From contig JACPVK010000399.1 of NCBI GenBank assembly GCA_016191795.1, positions 1 through 14,617 on the forward strand: 14,617 nt of DNA. The letters run 5' to 3'. Below, in pieces: positions 1-7,088 of this stretch. The position numbers and the translations under genes were made by a program. The number at the start of each line of letters is the position of its first letter. The first letter of the stretch is position 1. This DNA is from Gammaproteobacteria bacterium (GTDB taxonomy: Bacteria > Pseudomonadota > Gammaproteobacteria > SZUA-229). The notes under the pieces are model-generated. The model saw nothing but the letters and a program-made list of their open reading frames with translations. It was not told the origin of the DNA and searched no databases.

Positions 1-994
1 ACGCGATACCTTCTATCGTTATCACGAAGCCAAAACACAAGGTGGCGTGGAAGCGTTGTTACAGAAAGATCAACGCAAGCCCAATTTAAAGAACCGTGTT
101 GATGAAGTCGTTGAACAAACGGTTCTAGCCTATGCTCTTGAACAGCCTGCCCATGGCCAGGCACGCACCAGCAATGAACTACGCAAATCGGGCACGTTTA
201 TCAGCCCCTCTGGCGTCCGTTCAATCTGGTTACGACACGCACTGGGTAATTTTAAACAACGCCTCAAAGCACTGGAAAAACACGTCGCCGCTACTGGCTG
301 CGTGCTGACGGAATCGCAGGTGGTGGCCATGGAACGCAAACGTGACGATGACATTGCCTGTGGCGAAATAGAGACCGCACACCCCGGTTATTTAGGCTCA
401 CAGGACACGTTCTACGTCGGCAACATGAAAGGTGTTGGCCGGGTCTATCAACAAACCTTTGTCGATACCTATTCGAAATGGGCCGCTGCCAAACTCTACG
501 TCACCAAAACGCCGATCACCTCAGCGGACTTGCTCAATGACAAGGTGCTGCCTTTTTTTGCAGAACACGACGTATCCATGCTGCGCATCCTGACCGATCG
601 CGGCACTGAGTTTTGCGGCAAGGTGGAGCAACACGATTACCAGCTCTACCTGGCCATGAATGACATTGAACACACCAAAACCAAAGCGGCATCGCCGCAA
701 ACCAATGGCATTTGCGAACGCTTCCACAAGACGATATTGCAGGAGTTTTATCAGGTGACATTCCGTAAAAAGATTTACCGCAGTATTGAAGAATTGCAGC
801 TCGATCTTGACGAATGGATAAAATACTACAATCATGACCGAACACATCAGGGAAAAATGTGCTGTGGCCGAACACCGATGGCTACATTTCTGGAAGGAAA
901 AGAAATCTGTCGGAGCAAGTTAATAGCTTGAACTTGACCTGACAGTCACTGCCTGAAAATCTGGTAACTGTCAGATCGGGTCTAAACTTCTACA
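1..994 (+). mobile_element. IS481-type insertion sequence, right-hand part
   Basis: The element holds the 3' part of a transposase gene that runs to the stop at 929-931, followed by about 60 bp of non-coding DNA ending in a terminal repeat. The terminal stretch near 967-994 finishes in TCTACA, which fits the TGT...ACA tips usual for IS481 elements. An 8-bp inverted pair (CTGACAGT at 939-946, ACTGTCAG at 967-974) lies just inside the end. The left end is outside the window, so the target duplication and full length cannot be determined. The right boundary at 994 is inferred from the terminal pattern and could be off by a few bases. Confidence 0.8.
2..931 (+). CDS. IS481-family transposase, 5' end cut by window edge
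   Basis: This is a DDE (RNase H-fold) transposase that would move the surrounding IS. The reading frame is open right to the left edge and reads as transposase there (DTFYRYHEAKTQGG), so the GTG at 47 is not the true start and an N-terminal helix-turn-helix segment is missing. Counting from that GTG, the catalytic residues are Asp120 (GSQDTFYVG), Asp184 (LTDRGTE) and Glu224 (NGICERFH). The SPQTNGICERFH block and the final YNHDRTHQGK stretch are hallmarks of the family. No frameshift or internal stop is visible in the 309 codons seen, and the C-terminus looks full length, so the copy may be active if its left part is intact. Confidence 0.93.
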   Translation, partial: RDTFYRYHEAKTQGGVEALLQKDQRKPNLKNRVDEVVEQTVLAYALEQPAHGQARTSNELRKSGTFISPSGVRSIWLRHALGNFKQRLKALEKHVAATGCVLTESQVVAMERKRDDDIACGEIETAHPGYLGSQDTFYVGNMKGVGRVYQQTFVDTYSKWAAAKLYVTKTPITSADLLNDKVLPFFAEHDVSMLRILTDRGTEFCGKVEQHDYQLYLAMNDIEHTKTKAASPQTNGICERFHKTILQEFYQVTFRKKIYRSIEELQLDLDEWIKYYNHDRTHQGKMCCGRTPMATFLEGKEICRSKLIA

Positions 995-1032
995 CCTAAT
1001 ATCTACCTAATATCTTTTGGTACCTAATATCT
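994..1032. repeat. three copies of an 11-bp direct repeat at the IS end
   Basis: ACCTAATATCT occurs at 994-1004, directly again at 1005-1015, and a third time at 1022-1032 after six bases. The first copy touches the last base of the IS, and the last runs into the stop codon of the next gene (TAA, minus strand, 1032-1034). The copies are identical. They could be a target-site duplication that was later amplified, replication slippage, or a small binding-site array. The left flank of the IS would be needed to decide. Confidence 0.85.
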
Positions 1033-1604
1033 TACTCCGGCGGCCTACCCAAAAACGCAACTTGGTTCCCTTTTTTATCGAAGACGAAGTAGTGTAGGCA
1101 CAGTTTGTTTACAGCCTCTCTGAGCTCATCTGCTTCATTTATTAAGCGAGCAAAATCACCAATTGTCTTCTCAAACGATTTTGTCGCTGCACCATCCCTG
1201 TTCTTGTGCAGCTTCAACCCGAATGCAGTTGAAAAGTCTTGTTGATGTGACGCGTAGTTATAGAATTCAATCAACCAATTGCCGTGCACGATGTCGTTTC
1301 TTTCGCTAGTGAGTTTTTGAAACCGCGAAAGTAATCCTTTTAGCTTTTCCCGTTCATCTGTCGTCAGCCACGCTGTTTGCGCGGCGAGTGATTCAAAAAG
1401 AGTACGAGTTGACTCCGCTGTCAGTCCAGCGAGCAGCACATGAGATATTGTTTGATCTTTAAGACCCGAACGCTCCAGCATTGCGATGATTCCCATAGAC
1501 AGGGAAGAGCATACGTGCTCGAACTTAACGACAAATTCGCCGATGCTCCGGTATAGCTCGGAAGTTTGTGATTGCCAGATCTCTTTACGTTTTTCTTCGT
1601 TCAT
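1032..1604 (-). CDS. HEPN-like hypothetical protein
   Basis: I do not recognise a named family. The protein is 190 aa, mostly helical and soluble by appearance, with no signal peptide or membrane segment. Residues 102-107 read RNDIVH, an Arg-x4-His motif followed by GNW. In HEPN-domain proteins an R-x4-6-H motif at the start of a helix forms the ribonuclease active site, so a HEPN-like fold is plausible but rests on that one motif and the helical character. Many HEPN proteins are toxins or defence nucleases, but no nucleotidyltransferase or antitoxin gene adjoins this one. It sits alone, next to an IS end and a gene-poor spacer, which suggests accessory DNA. A TATAAT hexamer on the minus strand at 1701-1706 could be its -10 box, though the -35 is poor. 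The reading frame is convincing; the function is not known. Confidence 0.7.
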   Translation of the reverse strand: MNEEKRKEIWQSQTSELYRSIGEFVVKFEHVCSSLSMGIIAMLERSGLKDQTISHVLLAGLTAESTRTLFESLAAQTAWLTTDEREKLKGLLSRFQKLTSERNDIVHGNWLIEFYNYASHQQDFSTAFGLKLHKNRDGAATKSFEKTIGDFARLINEADELREAVNKLCLHYFVFDKKGNQVAFLGRPPE

Positions 1605-2038
1605 GGCATAGTCTTTGACGCCAAACGTGATTTAGACGGCGCTGACTCTAAAACACAATGCCGCCAAAATCAATAACCTAATCATTTAGCCTATGATTTC
1701 ATTATAAAAAAATATTGCTGCTAGTTTTATACAGACCTAAACGTTAAAGCGGTCAGAGCCCTTTAAATAAAATACCCGCCTGTTTATTGATGTTTATCAG
1801 CCGTGAAACCCACGCTCAATTCACATGCGAGGTTTTTTATTAAATGACCGTTAAAGGGAATGAATTCGTTCGCTATGGACGTTGTGGATTTCAACATAAT
1901 AAAAATCTAAAGGACCGCTAAAGGGTGGCAACCGAAGATCATTCAAAACAGTTGAACGGCGGCTTCTGATTGATCTCAGAAGTATTTTATTAATATTGGA
2001 ATTCCACTTCCAGAGTAACAGCCAATAATAATGTTTGT
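1605..2038. other. gene-free AT-rich spacer with short repeats
   Basis: No convincing coding frame lies in these 434 bases. A 13-bp direct repeat with one mismatch, GACCGTTAAAGGG (1846-1858) and GACCGCTAAAGGG (1913-1925), is 67 bp apart, and a weaker relative CGTTAAAGCGG starts at 1742. A 7-bp hairpin (CTTCTGA 1963-1969, TCAGAAG 1976-1982) is followed on the plus strand by TATTTTATT. No plus-strand gene precedes it, so it is only terminator-like. The region resembles decayed repeat DNA between accessory and operon sequences. Confidence 0.6.
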
Positions 2039-3712
2039 TTATGCAACGGACTTAATAATATCCGCCACCCGAAACGAATTCGCATATATCGTCCAGGTAT
2101 AAGGTACGCTGCCACCGGTTGGCATAAAGCTGCCATCGGTGACATATAAATTCTCCACGTCATGCACGCGACATTCTGCGTTTAATACCGACGTTTTAAT
2201 ATCCTTGCCAAACCGGCAGCCGCCAGCCATGAGATTTTGCGGTGGTGCTCCGCTGACACTGGAGCGAATATTGGTGGCGCCCATTTGTTTGAGCACGCGT
2301 TCGGCGTGATCGGAAAGATAACGGCCTATAACTAAATCGTGAGGGTGATAACCTATACGGATTTTGCCAACAGCCGAACCCCAGCGATCTTTTACAGTGT
2401 TATCGAGCGCGACAAAACAATTATCGGTCGGCAGCCAGTCGTTGAATACTTCGAAGCGTAAGGATTGTTGATCCATAAACAAGGATTTGAGTTTTTGTTG
2501 TAATGGTTTGCCCCACAGCAGTTTGTCGTTGTCATCGCGTTTAACGGTTGTGGCTTTTGCAATCGGGTTTGGGTGGCGTAATAAAAAATCTATAGTGCCG
2601 CCTTTGACACGGCCGAGTTTTTTGTCATTGATCACATACCAGTCCTGCACACCGCGATTAACAAACGGGCCGATAGATTTCATGGCATTGGCTGTTTCGG
2701 CGTCAAACTGGTCATAATTAAAATCACCATAGCCGGAACCACCGCCGGAAAATAATAAATTCTTGCCAAGCTGTTGATGATTGTTGCCCAGACCATGCGG
2801 ATGTCTGGTGCTGGTGGATGATAATAACAAACGGCTGGTTTCCACTGCCTGGCAGGCAACAACAAATATTTTTGCGTGAATACGCTGGCTGGTGTTGCTG
2901 GCGTCGAAGTAATCAGCACTGGCAATTTTACCTTTGGCATCGGTATTAAGACGATACACTTTGGCATGCGGAATAATATGGCATTTGCCTGTGAGTACGG
3001 CGCGATCCAGCAAGGCGGCACGCGAGCTACCCTTGGCGCCGGAAGAACAACCATAACTGCCGCAATAGCCGGAATATTCGCAGCTATAACGATTGTTATG
3101 CGACGTGGATAGTATGGCGCGTGGAGTCGGCACGGTATGTATTTTTAATTGTTCGCAGGCGCGATCAATATGCGTCGCTATAATGTGTTCGGCGGTGGGT
3201 GGAAACGGAAAATCTTTTGTGGAACGTGGTTCCTGCATCGGATGTTGAACCACACGGCCAGAGATACCGACTTCGATTTCGGTTTTGGTGTAGTAGGGTT
3301 CCAGGTCGTCATAGCTAATGGGCCAGTCCGCAATATTGGCGCCTTTAATCGGGCCGAATTCCGATAACAAACGAAAATCTTCCGGCTTTAAACGATAAAA
3401 AAATCCGCTCATTAAATTGGATGAGCCGCCCACCATATTGCCATTCCAGAAATCCCATCCGGATTGTGACGTGGCCTCACCTTGCCAGCTGCCGTCACGC
3501 ATTTCTTCTTCAATCACATGTTGTTCATCATTGAGTGAGGGGGTGTACACACTGTGACGACAACAGGCCTGTTCATCCTTGAAAAAATCTTTTTCTTTAA
3601 ACCAGGGACCTTTTTCCAGTACGGCCACGCTGTAACCGGCGCGCGATAATTCCAGTGCCACCGGACCACCACCGGCGCCACTGCCAATGATGCAAATGTC
3701 GTAATCTTTCAT
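2039..3712 (-). CDS. GMC-family flavoprotein oxidoreductase
   Basis: This is a 557-aa FAD protein of the glucose-methanol-choline superfamily, of the type paired with a gluconate-2-dehydrogenase subunit 3. Residues 8-16 (IIGSGAGGG) and Glu33 form the Rossmann FAD-binding site. NGNMVGGSSNLMSG at about 90-103 is the second FAD/GMC signature, and VENLYVTDGSFMPTGG at about 519-534 is the C-terminal FAD-contact motif. A Cys cluster (211, 217, 222) lies in an inserted loop. There is no signal peptide; export probably depends on the Tat signal of the upstream partner. The start ATG overlaps the partner's stop (ATGA, 3709-3712), so the two are translationally coupled. Compared by eye with GMC enzymes, the usual catalytic His falls at Leu494 and the second His/Asn near Val536-Pro537, so ordinary alcohol or sugar oxidation is uncertain. 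The substrate is unknown. Confidence 0.92.
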   Translation of the reverse strand: MKDYDICIIGSGAGGGPVALELSRAGYSVAVLEKGPWFKEKDFFKDEQACCRHSVYTPSLNDEQHVIEEEMRDGSWQGEATSQSGWDFWNGNMVGGSSNLMSGFFYRLKPEDFRLLSEFGPIKGANIADWPISYDDLEPYYTKTEIEVGISGRVVQHPMQEPRSTKDFPFPPTAEHIIATHIDRACEQLKIHTVPTPRAILSTSHNNRYSCEYSGYCGSYGCSSGAKGSSRAALLDRAVLTGKCHIIPHAKVYRLNTDAKGKIASADYFDASNTSQRIHAKIFVVACQAVETSRLLLSSTSTRHPHGLGNNHQQLGKNLLFSGGGSGYGDFNYDQFDAETANAMKSIGPFVNRGVQDWYVINDKKLGRVKGGTIDFLLRHPNPIAKATTVKRDDNDKLLWGKPLQQKLKSLFMDQQSLRFEVFNDWLPTDNCFVALDNTVKDRWGSAVGKIRIGYHPHDLVIGRYLSDHAERVLKQMGATNIRSSVSGAPPQNLMAGGCRFGKDIKTSVLNAECRVHDVENLYVTDGSFMPTGGSVPYTWTIYANSFRVADIIKSVA

Positions 3713-4305
3713 GCTTTGGTGTTCCGTTGAACGCGGCGATGTAATTTGTAATACATCGTGTCGGCTGTGGGTAAGGGGTAACCTGATTGATGTTCTAACC
3801 AGTCCCAGCCAATGCCATGGGGGTTGCTGCCATAAACCGGGTCACTCAACAGGGCTTCCAGTAAATGGGTGAGTAAAAAAGATAACCAGCGTTCACCGGC
3901 GCTGCTGGTTTCAATTTTGCGTAATATTTGTTCGCGATGTGTTTCATCCAGATCGATAAATAATTTTTTATATTCCTGTTGCGATAAATCATTTAACCAG
4001 CCGACACCCTTGCTGGTGAAGCTTAAGTCATCGGGGTCGGAATCGGGCGCATTTAACATGGTTTGCATATAGCTGATAACGCGAAGCTCGCGTGCGCCGG
4101 GCGCGCCATCAGCTGCCGGAAATAAATGTTCGAATACGGCGTCGAGTGTTTTCCAGGGTTCGTCTGTATAGTGAATGACGGGTTGTTGACGACTGGCTGC
4201 CAGCAACGTCATGGGCGATACGGCAGCCAGACTGGTCATGATGAATAAAAAATCACGACGATTCAGTACCGGTCTGGTTTTTGCGGAGTTGATGTTGTTA
4301 TTCAT
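3709..4305 (-). CDS. gluconate 2-dehydrogenase subunit 3-like protein, Tat-exported
   Basis: This 198-aa small subunit partners the GMC flavoprotein encoded next. It is expected to carry the complex to the periplasm and support its assembly. The N-terminus has a twin-arginine motif (LNRRDFLF, Arg16-Arg17) and a hydrophobic stretch to about residue 37 ending LLAAS. The C-terminal half has the family pattern SDPVYGSNPHGIGWDWLEH (about 154-172), followed by SGYPLP. The same frame stays open upstream to 4491, but that extension lies inside the thioredoxin-like gene. The ATG at 4303-4305, directly before the Tat signal, is the sensible start and gives an 8-bp overlap with the upstream stop. No cytochrome c subunit, which completes the classical membrane-bound gluconate dehydrogenase, is visible nearby. 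Confidence 0.88.
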   Translation of the reverse strand: MNNNINSAKTRPVLNRRDFLFIMTSLAAVSPMTLLAASRQQPVIHYTDEPWKTLDAVFEHLFPAADGAPGARELRVISYMQTMLNAPDSDPDDLSFTSKGVGWLNDLSQQEYKKLFIDLDETHREQILRKIETSSAGERWLSFLLTHLLEALLSDPVYGSNPHGIGWDWLEHQSGYPLPTADTMYYKLHRRVQRNTKA

Positions 4306-4762
4306 GCTGTTTCCATCTGGCAATAAAGTCCAGCATGCGCTGGCGCGAATATTTTCCCTGCTGTAAAAATTCAGCTGTATCCTGTGACCAGAGTATTTTT
4401 CCGTTGTTATCGGTGATGTACATATGCGGATAACCCAGGGGTTTGGGAAATGCCCTGAGAAATTCGGCGTTGTCGTTGGTTTCGCTGACATTAACTTTTA
4501 GCATGACGAAAGTGTCATGCAGTTGTTGTTGTACATCCTGATTGTTATGCAGAAACTGGTCAAGTACATGACACCAGGCGCACCAGTCACCACCGACTTC
4601 AATTAATACTTTTCGGTTGGTGCTGGCGGCGAGTTGAATCGCCGCGCGGCCGTCGCTGAAGACATCACGTGCCGGGTCGTAGCGGGTGCTGTAGTCGGGC
4701 AGGGCGGCGGCATAAGCGCTGGTGGCCAGTAGTAATAACAAATATGCAGTCAGTTTTTTCAT
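4298..4762 (-). CDS. exported thioredoxin-fold protein
   Basis: This 154-aa protein begins with a cleavable Sec signal (MKKLTAYLLLLLATSAYA, cleavage near residue 18-20). The mature part is a thioredoxin-like domain with a WCAWCH redox motif (Cys61, Cys64) after strand LIEVGGDW, and the conserved cis-proline at Pro112 (GYPHMYI). The CxxCH context and the DVFSDGRAAIQLAASTNRKVLIEVG lead-in resemble thioredoxin_7/DUF255-type domains more than classical TrxA. It is the first gene of the three-gene operon and likely acts in the periplasm. A role in reducing or inserting disulfides in its neighbours, for example the Cys cluster of the flavoprotein, is inference only. No good Shine-Dalgarno is visible before its ATG. 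Confidence 0.88.
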   Translation of the reverse strand: MKKLTAYLLLLLATSAYAAALPDYSTRYDPARDVFSDGRAAIQLAASTNRKVLIEVGGDWCAWCHVLDQFLHNNQDVQQQLHDTFVMLKVNVSETNDNAEFLRAFPKPLGYPHMYITDNNGKILWSQDTAEFLQQGKYSRQRMLDFIARWKQHE

Positions 4763-4797
4763 GTGGGTATGAAGTGCAAAAGGTTAAAAAGTTCGAT

Positions 4798-4809
4798 CAA
4801 CATATGTTG
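4798..4809. promoter_or_regulatory. 12-bp perfect palindrome upstream of the GMC operon
   Basis: CAACATATGTTG is a perfect palindrome 36 bp upstream of the thioredoxin-like start at 4762. It lies inside a wider inverted pair GATCAA (4795-4800) / TTGATC (4836-4841) that also brackets the first GC-rich hairpin arm. It could be an operator for the operon. A palindrome of this length can occur by chance, and no clear -35/-10 pair was found beside it. Confidence 0.3.
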
Positions 4810-4965
4810 TAGGAGCGGGCCATGCCCGCGACTGCTTGATCAAAAGGCGAAGTCCGCAGATAAACGCAAATAAGGCAAAAGCTTTTGTTTTCATTCGCGT
4901 TTATTTGCGTTCATTTGCGGACTCATTCTTTTAGAGTTTTGTCGCGGGCATGGCCCGCTCCCACA
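4808..4965. repeat. nested inverted-repeat element 1
   Basis: The outer arms, 4808-4832 and 4941-4965, are inverted copies matching at 24 of 25 positions. Each arm is itself a small hairpin with stem GCGGGC/GCCCGC and loop CAT. The inner arms, 4851-4873 and 4901-4923, are inverted copies matching at 21 of 23, beginning AGTCCGCA and containing AACGCAAATAA. At the centre sits the palindrome CAAAAGCTTTTG (4876-4887). The whole 158 bp can fold into one long stem. It lies between two minus-strand genes, starting five bases beyond the smr stop. It resembles a non-coding MITE- or REP-like element, and the inner unit recurs in element 2. Confidence 0.88.
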
Positions 4966-4969
4966 GGAA

Positions 4970-5506
4970 TCATTTCAAAATTTTAAGCAGGGCGTATACT
5001 GCGCCGCTGCCGCCATCTTGCGGTTTGGCACTGCAAAAGGCCAGAACTTCGGGTAAATCCTGTAACCATTTGTTAACCATGGCTTTTAGTACCGGGCGGC
5101 CGTCTTCCGAGTGATAACCCTTGCCATGCACAATGCAAACTACCTTGTGGTGATTTTGTTGAGCCTGTTGCAAAAATTCCTGTAACCCGAGACGGGCCGC
5201 ATCGCGGGTCATGCCGTGCAAGTCGATATGTGATTCAATGGGCAATTTGCCGGTGCGTAGCTGTTTAAAGAGAGAGCGTTGTACGCCGGAACGCATAAAT
5301 TCGAGCAGGTTGTCGCAGGGTGGTATGAAATCATCGCTGAGTTTATCCGCCACGGCAGTGTGCCGGCCAGTGCGCCTGGTTGATGGTTTTGTACTGGAAC
5401 GTAGCCTGACTTTGTTTGTTGTTTTCAGTGGTGTCACATCCTGCATGGCATCACGAAACGCGCTGCTGTCGTCATTGGCTGTTTTTTTAGGGTCTTGCTT
5501 GGGCAT
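4970..5506 (-). CDS. Smr-domain protein
   Basis: This 178-aa protein has a C-terminal Smr (small MutS-related) domain. The N-terminal 60 residues are charged and probably disordered, followed by a helix (about 64-85) and the domain from about residue 92. The two defining motifs are D95-L-H-G98 and H127-G-K-G130, and the tail KPQDGGSGAVYALLK closes the domain. Smr domains are nucleases: E. coli SmrB cleaves mRNA at collided ribosomes, and other members nick DNA or RNA. The length and the helix before the DLHG motif match stand-alone bacterial SmrA/SmrB-type proteins rather than MutS2. It diverges from surE, a common gammaproteobacterial arrangement. No clear Shine-Dalgarno precedes the ATG at 5504-5506. 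Confidence 0.92.
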   Translation of the reverse strand: MPKQDPKKTANDDSSAFRDAMQDVTPLKTTNKVRLRSSTKPSTRRTGRHTAVADKLSDDFIPPCDNLLEFMRSGVQRSLFKQLRTGKLPIESHIDLHGMTRDAARLGLQEFLQQAQQNHHKVVCIVHGKGYHSEDGRPVLKAMVNKWLQDLPEVLAFCSAKPQDGGSGAVYALLKILK

Positions 5507-5534
5507 TGCATGGCTTGTGTAGAGGTATGCCGTT

Positions 5535-5540
5535 TATAAT
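5535..5540 (+). promoter_or_regulatory. possible -10 box for the surE operon
   Basis: A perfect TATAAT lies in the smr/surE spacer about 107 bp before the surE start. The best upstream -35-like hexamer, TTGTGT at 5515-5520, is only 14 bp away, so the promoter is weak on paper. It is the only strong -10 match in the spacer. Confidence 0.35.
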
Positions 5541-5564
5541 AACCATCTTTATGTCAGGAGTCGC

Positions 5565-5612
5565 ATGGCGACACCCAAACTCTTTCTATTCAATGTGAGA
5601 GGGTGGGGATAA
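5565..5612 (+). CDS. possible 15-residue leader peptide before surE
   Basis: A short frame reads MATPKLFLFNVRGWG and ends in TAA at 5610-5612. It has a good Shine-Dalgarno (AGGAG, 5556-5560) four bases before its ATG, whereas surE itself has none of comparable quality. It lies between the candidate -10 box and surE. It may be a translated leader that affects surE expression, or a chance ORF. Confidence 0.3.
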   Translation: MATPKLFLFNVRGWG

Positions 5613-5646
5613 GGAAAACTTTTAACACTTTTTGTGGATACTTTCA

Positions 5647-6396
5647 GTGCACATCCTGCTTTCCAATGATGACGGTTACCTGGCGCCTGGCCTGAAAATT
5701 CTCGCCGATTGCCTGTCCCGTCACGCGAAGGTATCGGTGGTGGTACCGGATCGTAATCGCAGCGCTGCCAGTAATTCACTGACGCTGCAACGGCCGATTC
5801 GTGCCCAGATCGCCGAAAACGGTTTTACCAAAGTGGATGGCACGCCCACCGATTGCGTGCATCTGGCCATTACCGGGCTGTTTAAAAATGACTTGCCTAA
5901 TATGGTGATATCCGGCCCCAATGACGGGCCCAACATGGGTGATGATGTGTTGTATTCCGGTACCGTGGCAGCCGCCACCGAAGGCCGGCATCTGGGCTTG
6001 CCCGCCATTGCCGTGTCAATGAGCAGTTACGAACCGGAACATTATGAGAGTGCCTGCCGTGCAGTAGACGCTTTGCTCCTGCAAATGGAACACTCAATGT
6101 TGCCGGCCGATAGCATACTCAATGTGAATGTGCCTGACTTGCCCTGGGAGCAGATCAAGGGATTCAAGGCAACCCGTCTGGGCGCTCGTCATAAATCAGC
6201 TGGTGTTATTGAACAACATGATCCGCGCGGGATTCCCATATACTGGGTGGGCCCGCCGGGTAATGAACAGGATGCCGGTGAAGGCACTGATTTTCACGCT
6301 GTACGCAATGGTTATGTCTCGGTGACACCACTGCAGATCGATCTGACACGTTACGATAGCCTGCCTAAATTAACTGAGTGGTTAAATACATTGTGA
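5647..6396 (+). CDS. surE: 5'/3'-nucleotidase SurE
   Basis: SurE is a cytoplasmic metal-dependent phosphatase that removes phosphate from nucleoside 5'- and 3'-monophosphates. It is linked to stationary-phase and stress survival. The 249-aa protein begins MHILLSNDDG. Metal ligands are present at Asp8, Asp9, Ser39 and Asn92, the same numbering as in the E. coli enzyme. The block GPNMGDDVLYSGTVAAATEG (94-113) is the family signature. The start is the GTG at 5647, chosen because SurE proteins begin right at this strand; a TTG at 5632 would add five residues. It is the first gene of surE-pcm-nlpD-rpoS, and its stop overlaps a possible pcm start (GTGA, 6393-6396). Confidence 0.95.
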   Translation: MHILLSNDDGYLAPGLKILADCLSRHAKVSVVVPDRNRSAASNSLTLQRPIRAQIAENGFTKVDGTPTDCVHLAITGLFKNDLPNMVISGPNDGPNMGDDVLYSGTVAAATEGRHLGLPAIAVSMSSYEPEHYESACRAVDALLLQMEHSMLPADSILNVNVPDLPWEQIKGFKATRLGARHKSAGVIEQHDPRGIPIYWVGPPGNEQDAGEGTDFHAVRNGYVSVTPLQIDLTRYDSLPKLTEWLNTL

Positions 6397-6428
6397 AGTT
6401 TTCTGAATCGCATACCCAGGGTATAGGT

Positions 6429-7079
6429 ATGACCTCACAGCGCACGCGTGATCGATTGATCGAGCGCCTGCGCGAAAAAGGTATACGCAACGAAGATGTG
6501 TTGCGGGTAATGCAAACCATGCCACGTCATTTGTTTGTGGATGAAGCGCTGAGTCATCGCGCCTACGAAGATTCGGCCTTGCCTATCGGCCAGGGTCAAA
6601 CTATTTCACAGCCTTTTATTGTGGCGCGCATGACGGAGATTCTGCTCAGCCGTGGTGTACCTGACAAGGTGCTGGAAGTGGGTACCGGTTCCGGTTATCA
6701 GGCTGCCATTTTGTCACGGCTGGTGCCGCAAGTTTTATCAGTAGAACGTATTGCGCCGTTGCTGAACCAGGCGCGGGATCGTTTTTACAAGCTGGGACTG
6801 GGCAATATTTCACTCAAACACTCGGATGGTTCCTGGGGCTGGCCACAACACGCGCCATACCCGGCGATTATGGTCACTGCTGCACCCGAAGACGTACCCA
6901 AATCGCTGCTTGATCAGCTGGCACCGGGTGGCATGATGATTATTCCTGTGGGCAGTCAGAGTGGCGTGCAAAAACTGTTACAAATCACCCGTCAAACCAC
7001 AGCCGATGGCGATGAGTTTGTGCGTACCGAACTGGACCCGGTACGGTTTGTCCCATTGCTCGGATCAATTCGCAAATGA
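6429..7079 (+). CDS. pcm: protein-L-isoaspartate O-methyltransferase
   Basis: Pcm transfers a methyl group from S-adenosylmethionine to isoaspartyl residues in ageing proteins, starting their repair in the cytoplasm. The 216-aa protein opens MTSQRTRDRLIERLREKGI, typical of gammaproteobacterial Pcm. ALPIGQGQTISQPFIVARMTE (about 50-70) is the isoaspartyl-binding signature, VLEVGTGSGY (81-90) is SAM motif I, and VRFVPLLG ends the domain. The ATG at 6429 is chosen because AGGG lies at a good distance upstream. A GTG at 6393 overlapping the surE stop, or a GTG at 6378, would add 12 or 17 residues; the segment GIGMTSQRTR is read through in some homologues, so the upstream start remains possible. 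nlpD follows at once. Confidence 0.95.
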   Translation: MTSQRTRDRLIERLREKGIRNEDVLRVMQTMPRHLFVDEALSHRAYEDSALPIGQGQTISQPFIVARMTEILLSRGVPDKVLEVGTGSGYQAAILSRLVPQVLSVERIAPLLNQARDRFYKLGLGNISLKHSDGSWGWPQHAPYPAIMVTAAPEDVPKSLLDQLAPGGMMIIPVGSQSGVQKLLQITRQTTADGDEFVRTELDPVRFVPLLGSIRK

Positions 7080-7088
7080 TTGGGTTTA

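Noticed and set aside
1605..1740. Integron attC site near the HEPN-like gene
   Set aside because: No paired core sites with the expected consensus were found, and the downstream side of that gene is occupied by the IS end.
4306..4491. Upstream extension of the subunit-3 gene to 4491
   Set aside because: The extra 62 residues lie inside the thioredoxin-like gene in another frame and would precede the Tat signal, which must be N-terminal.
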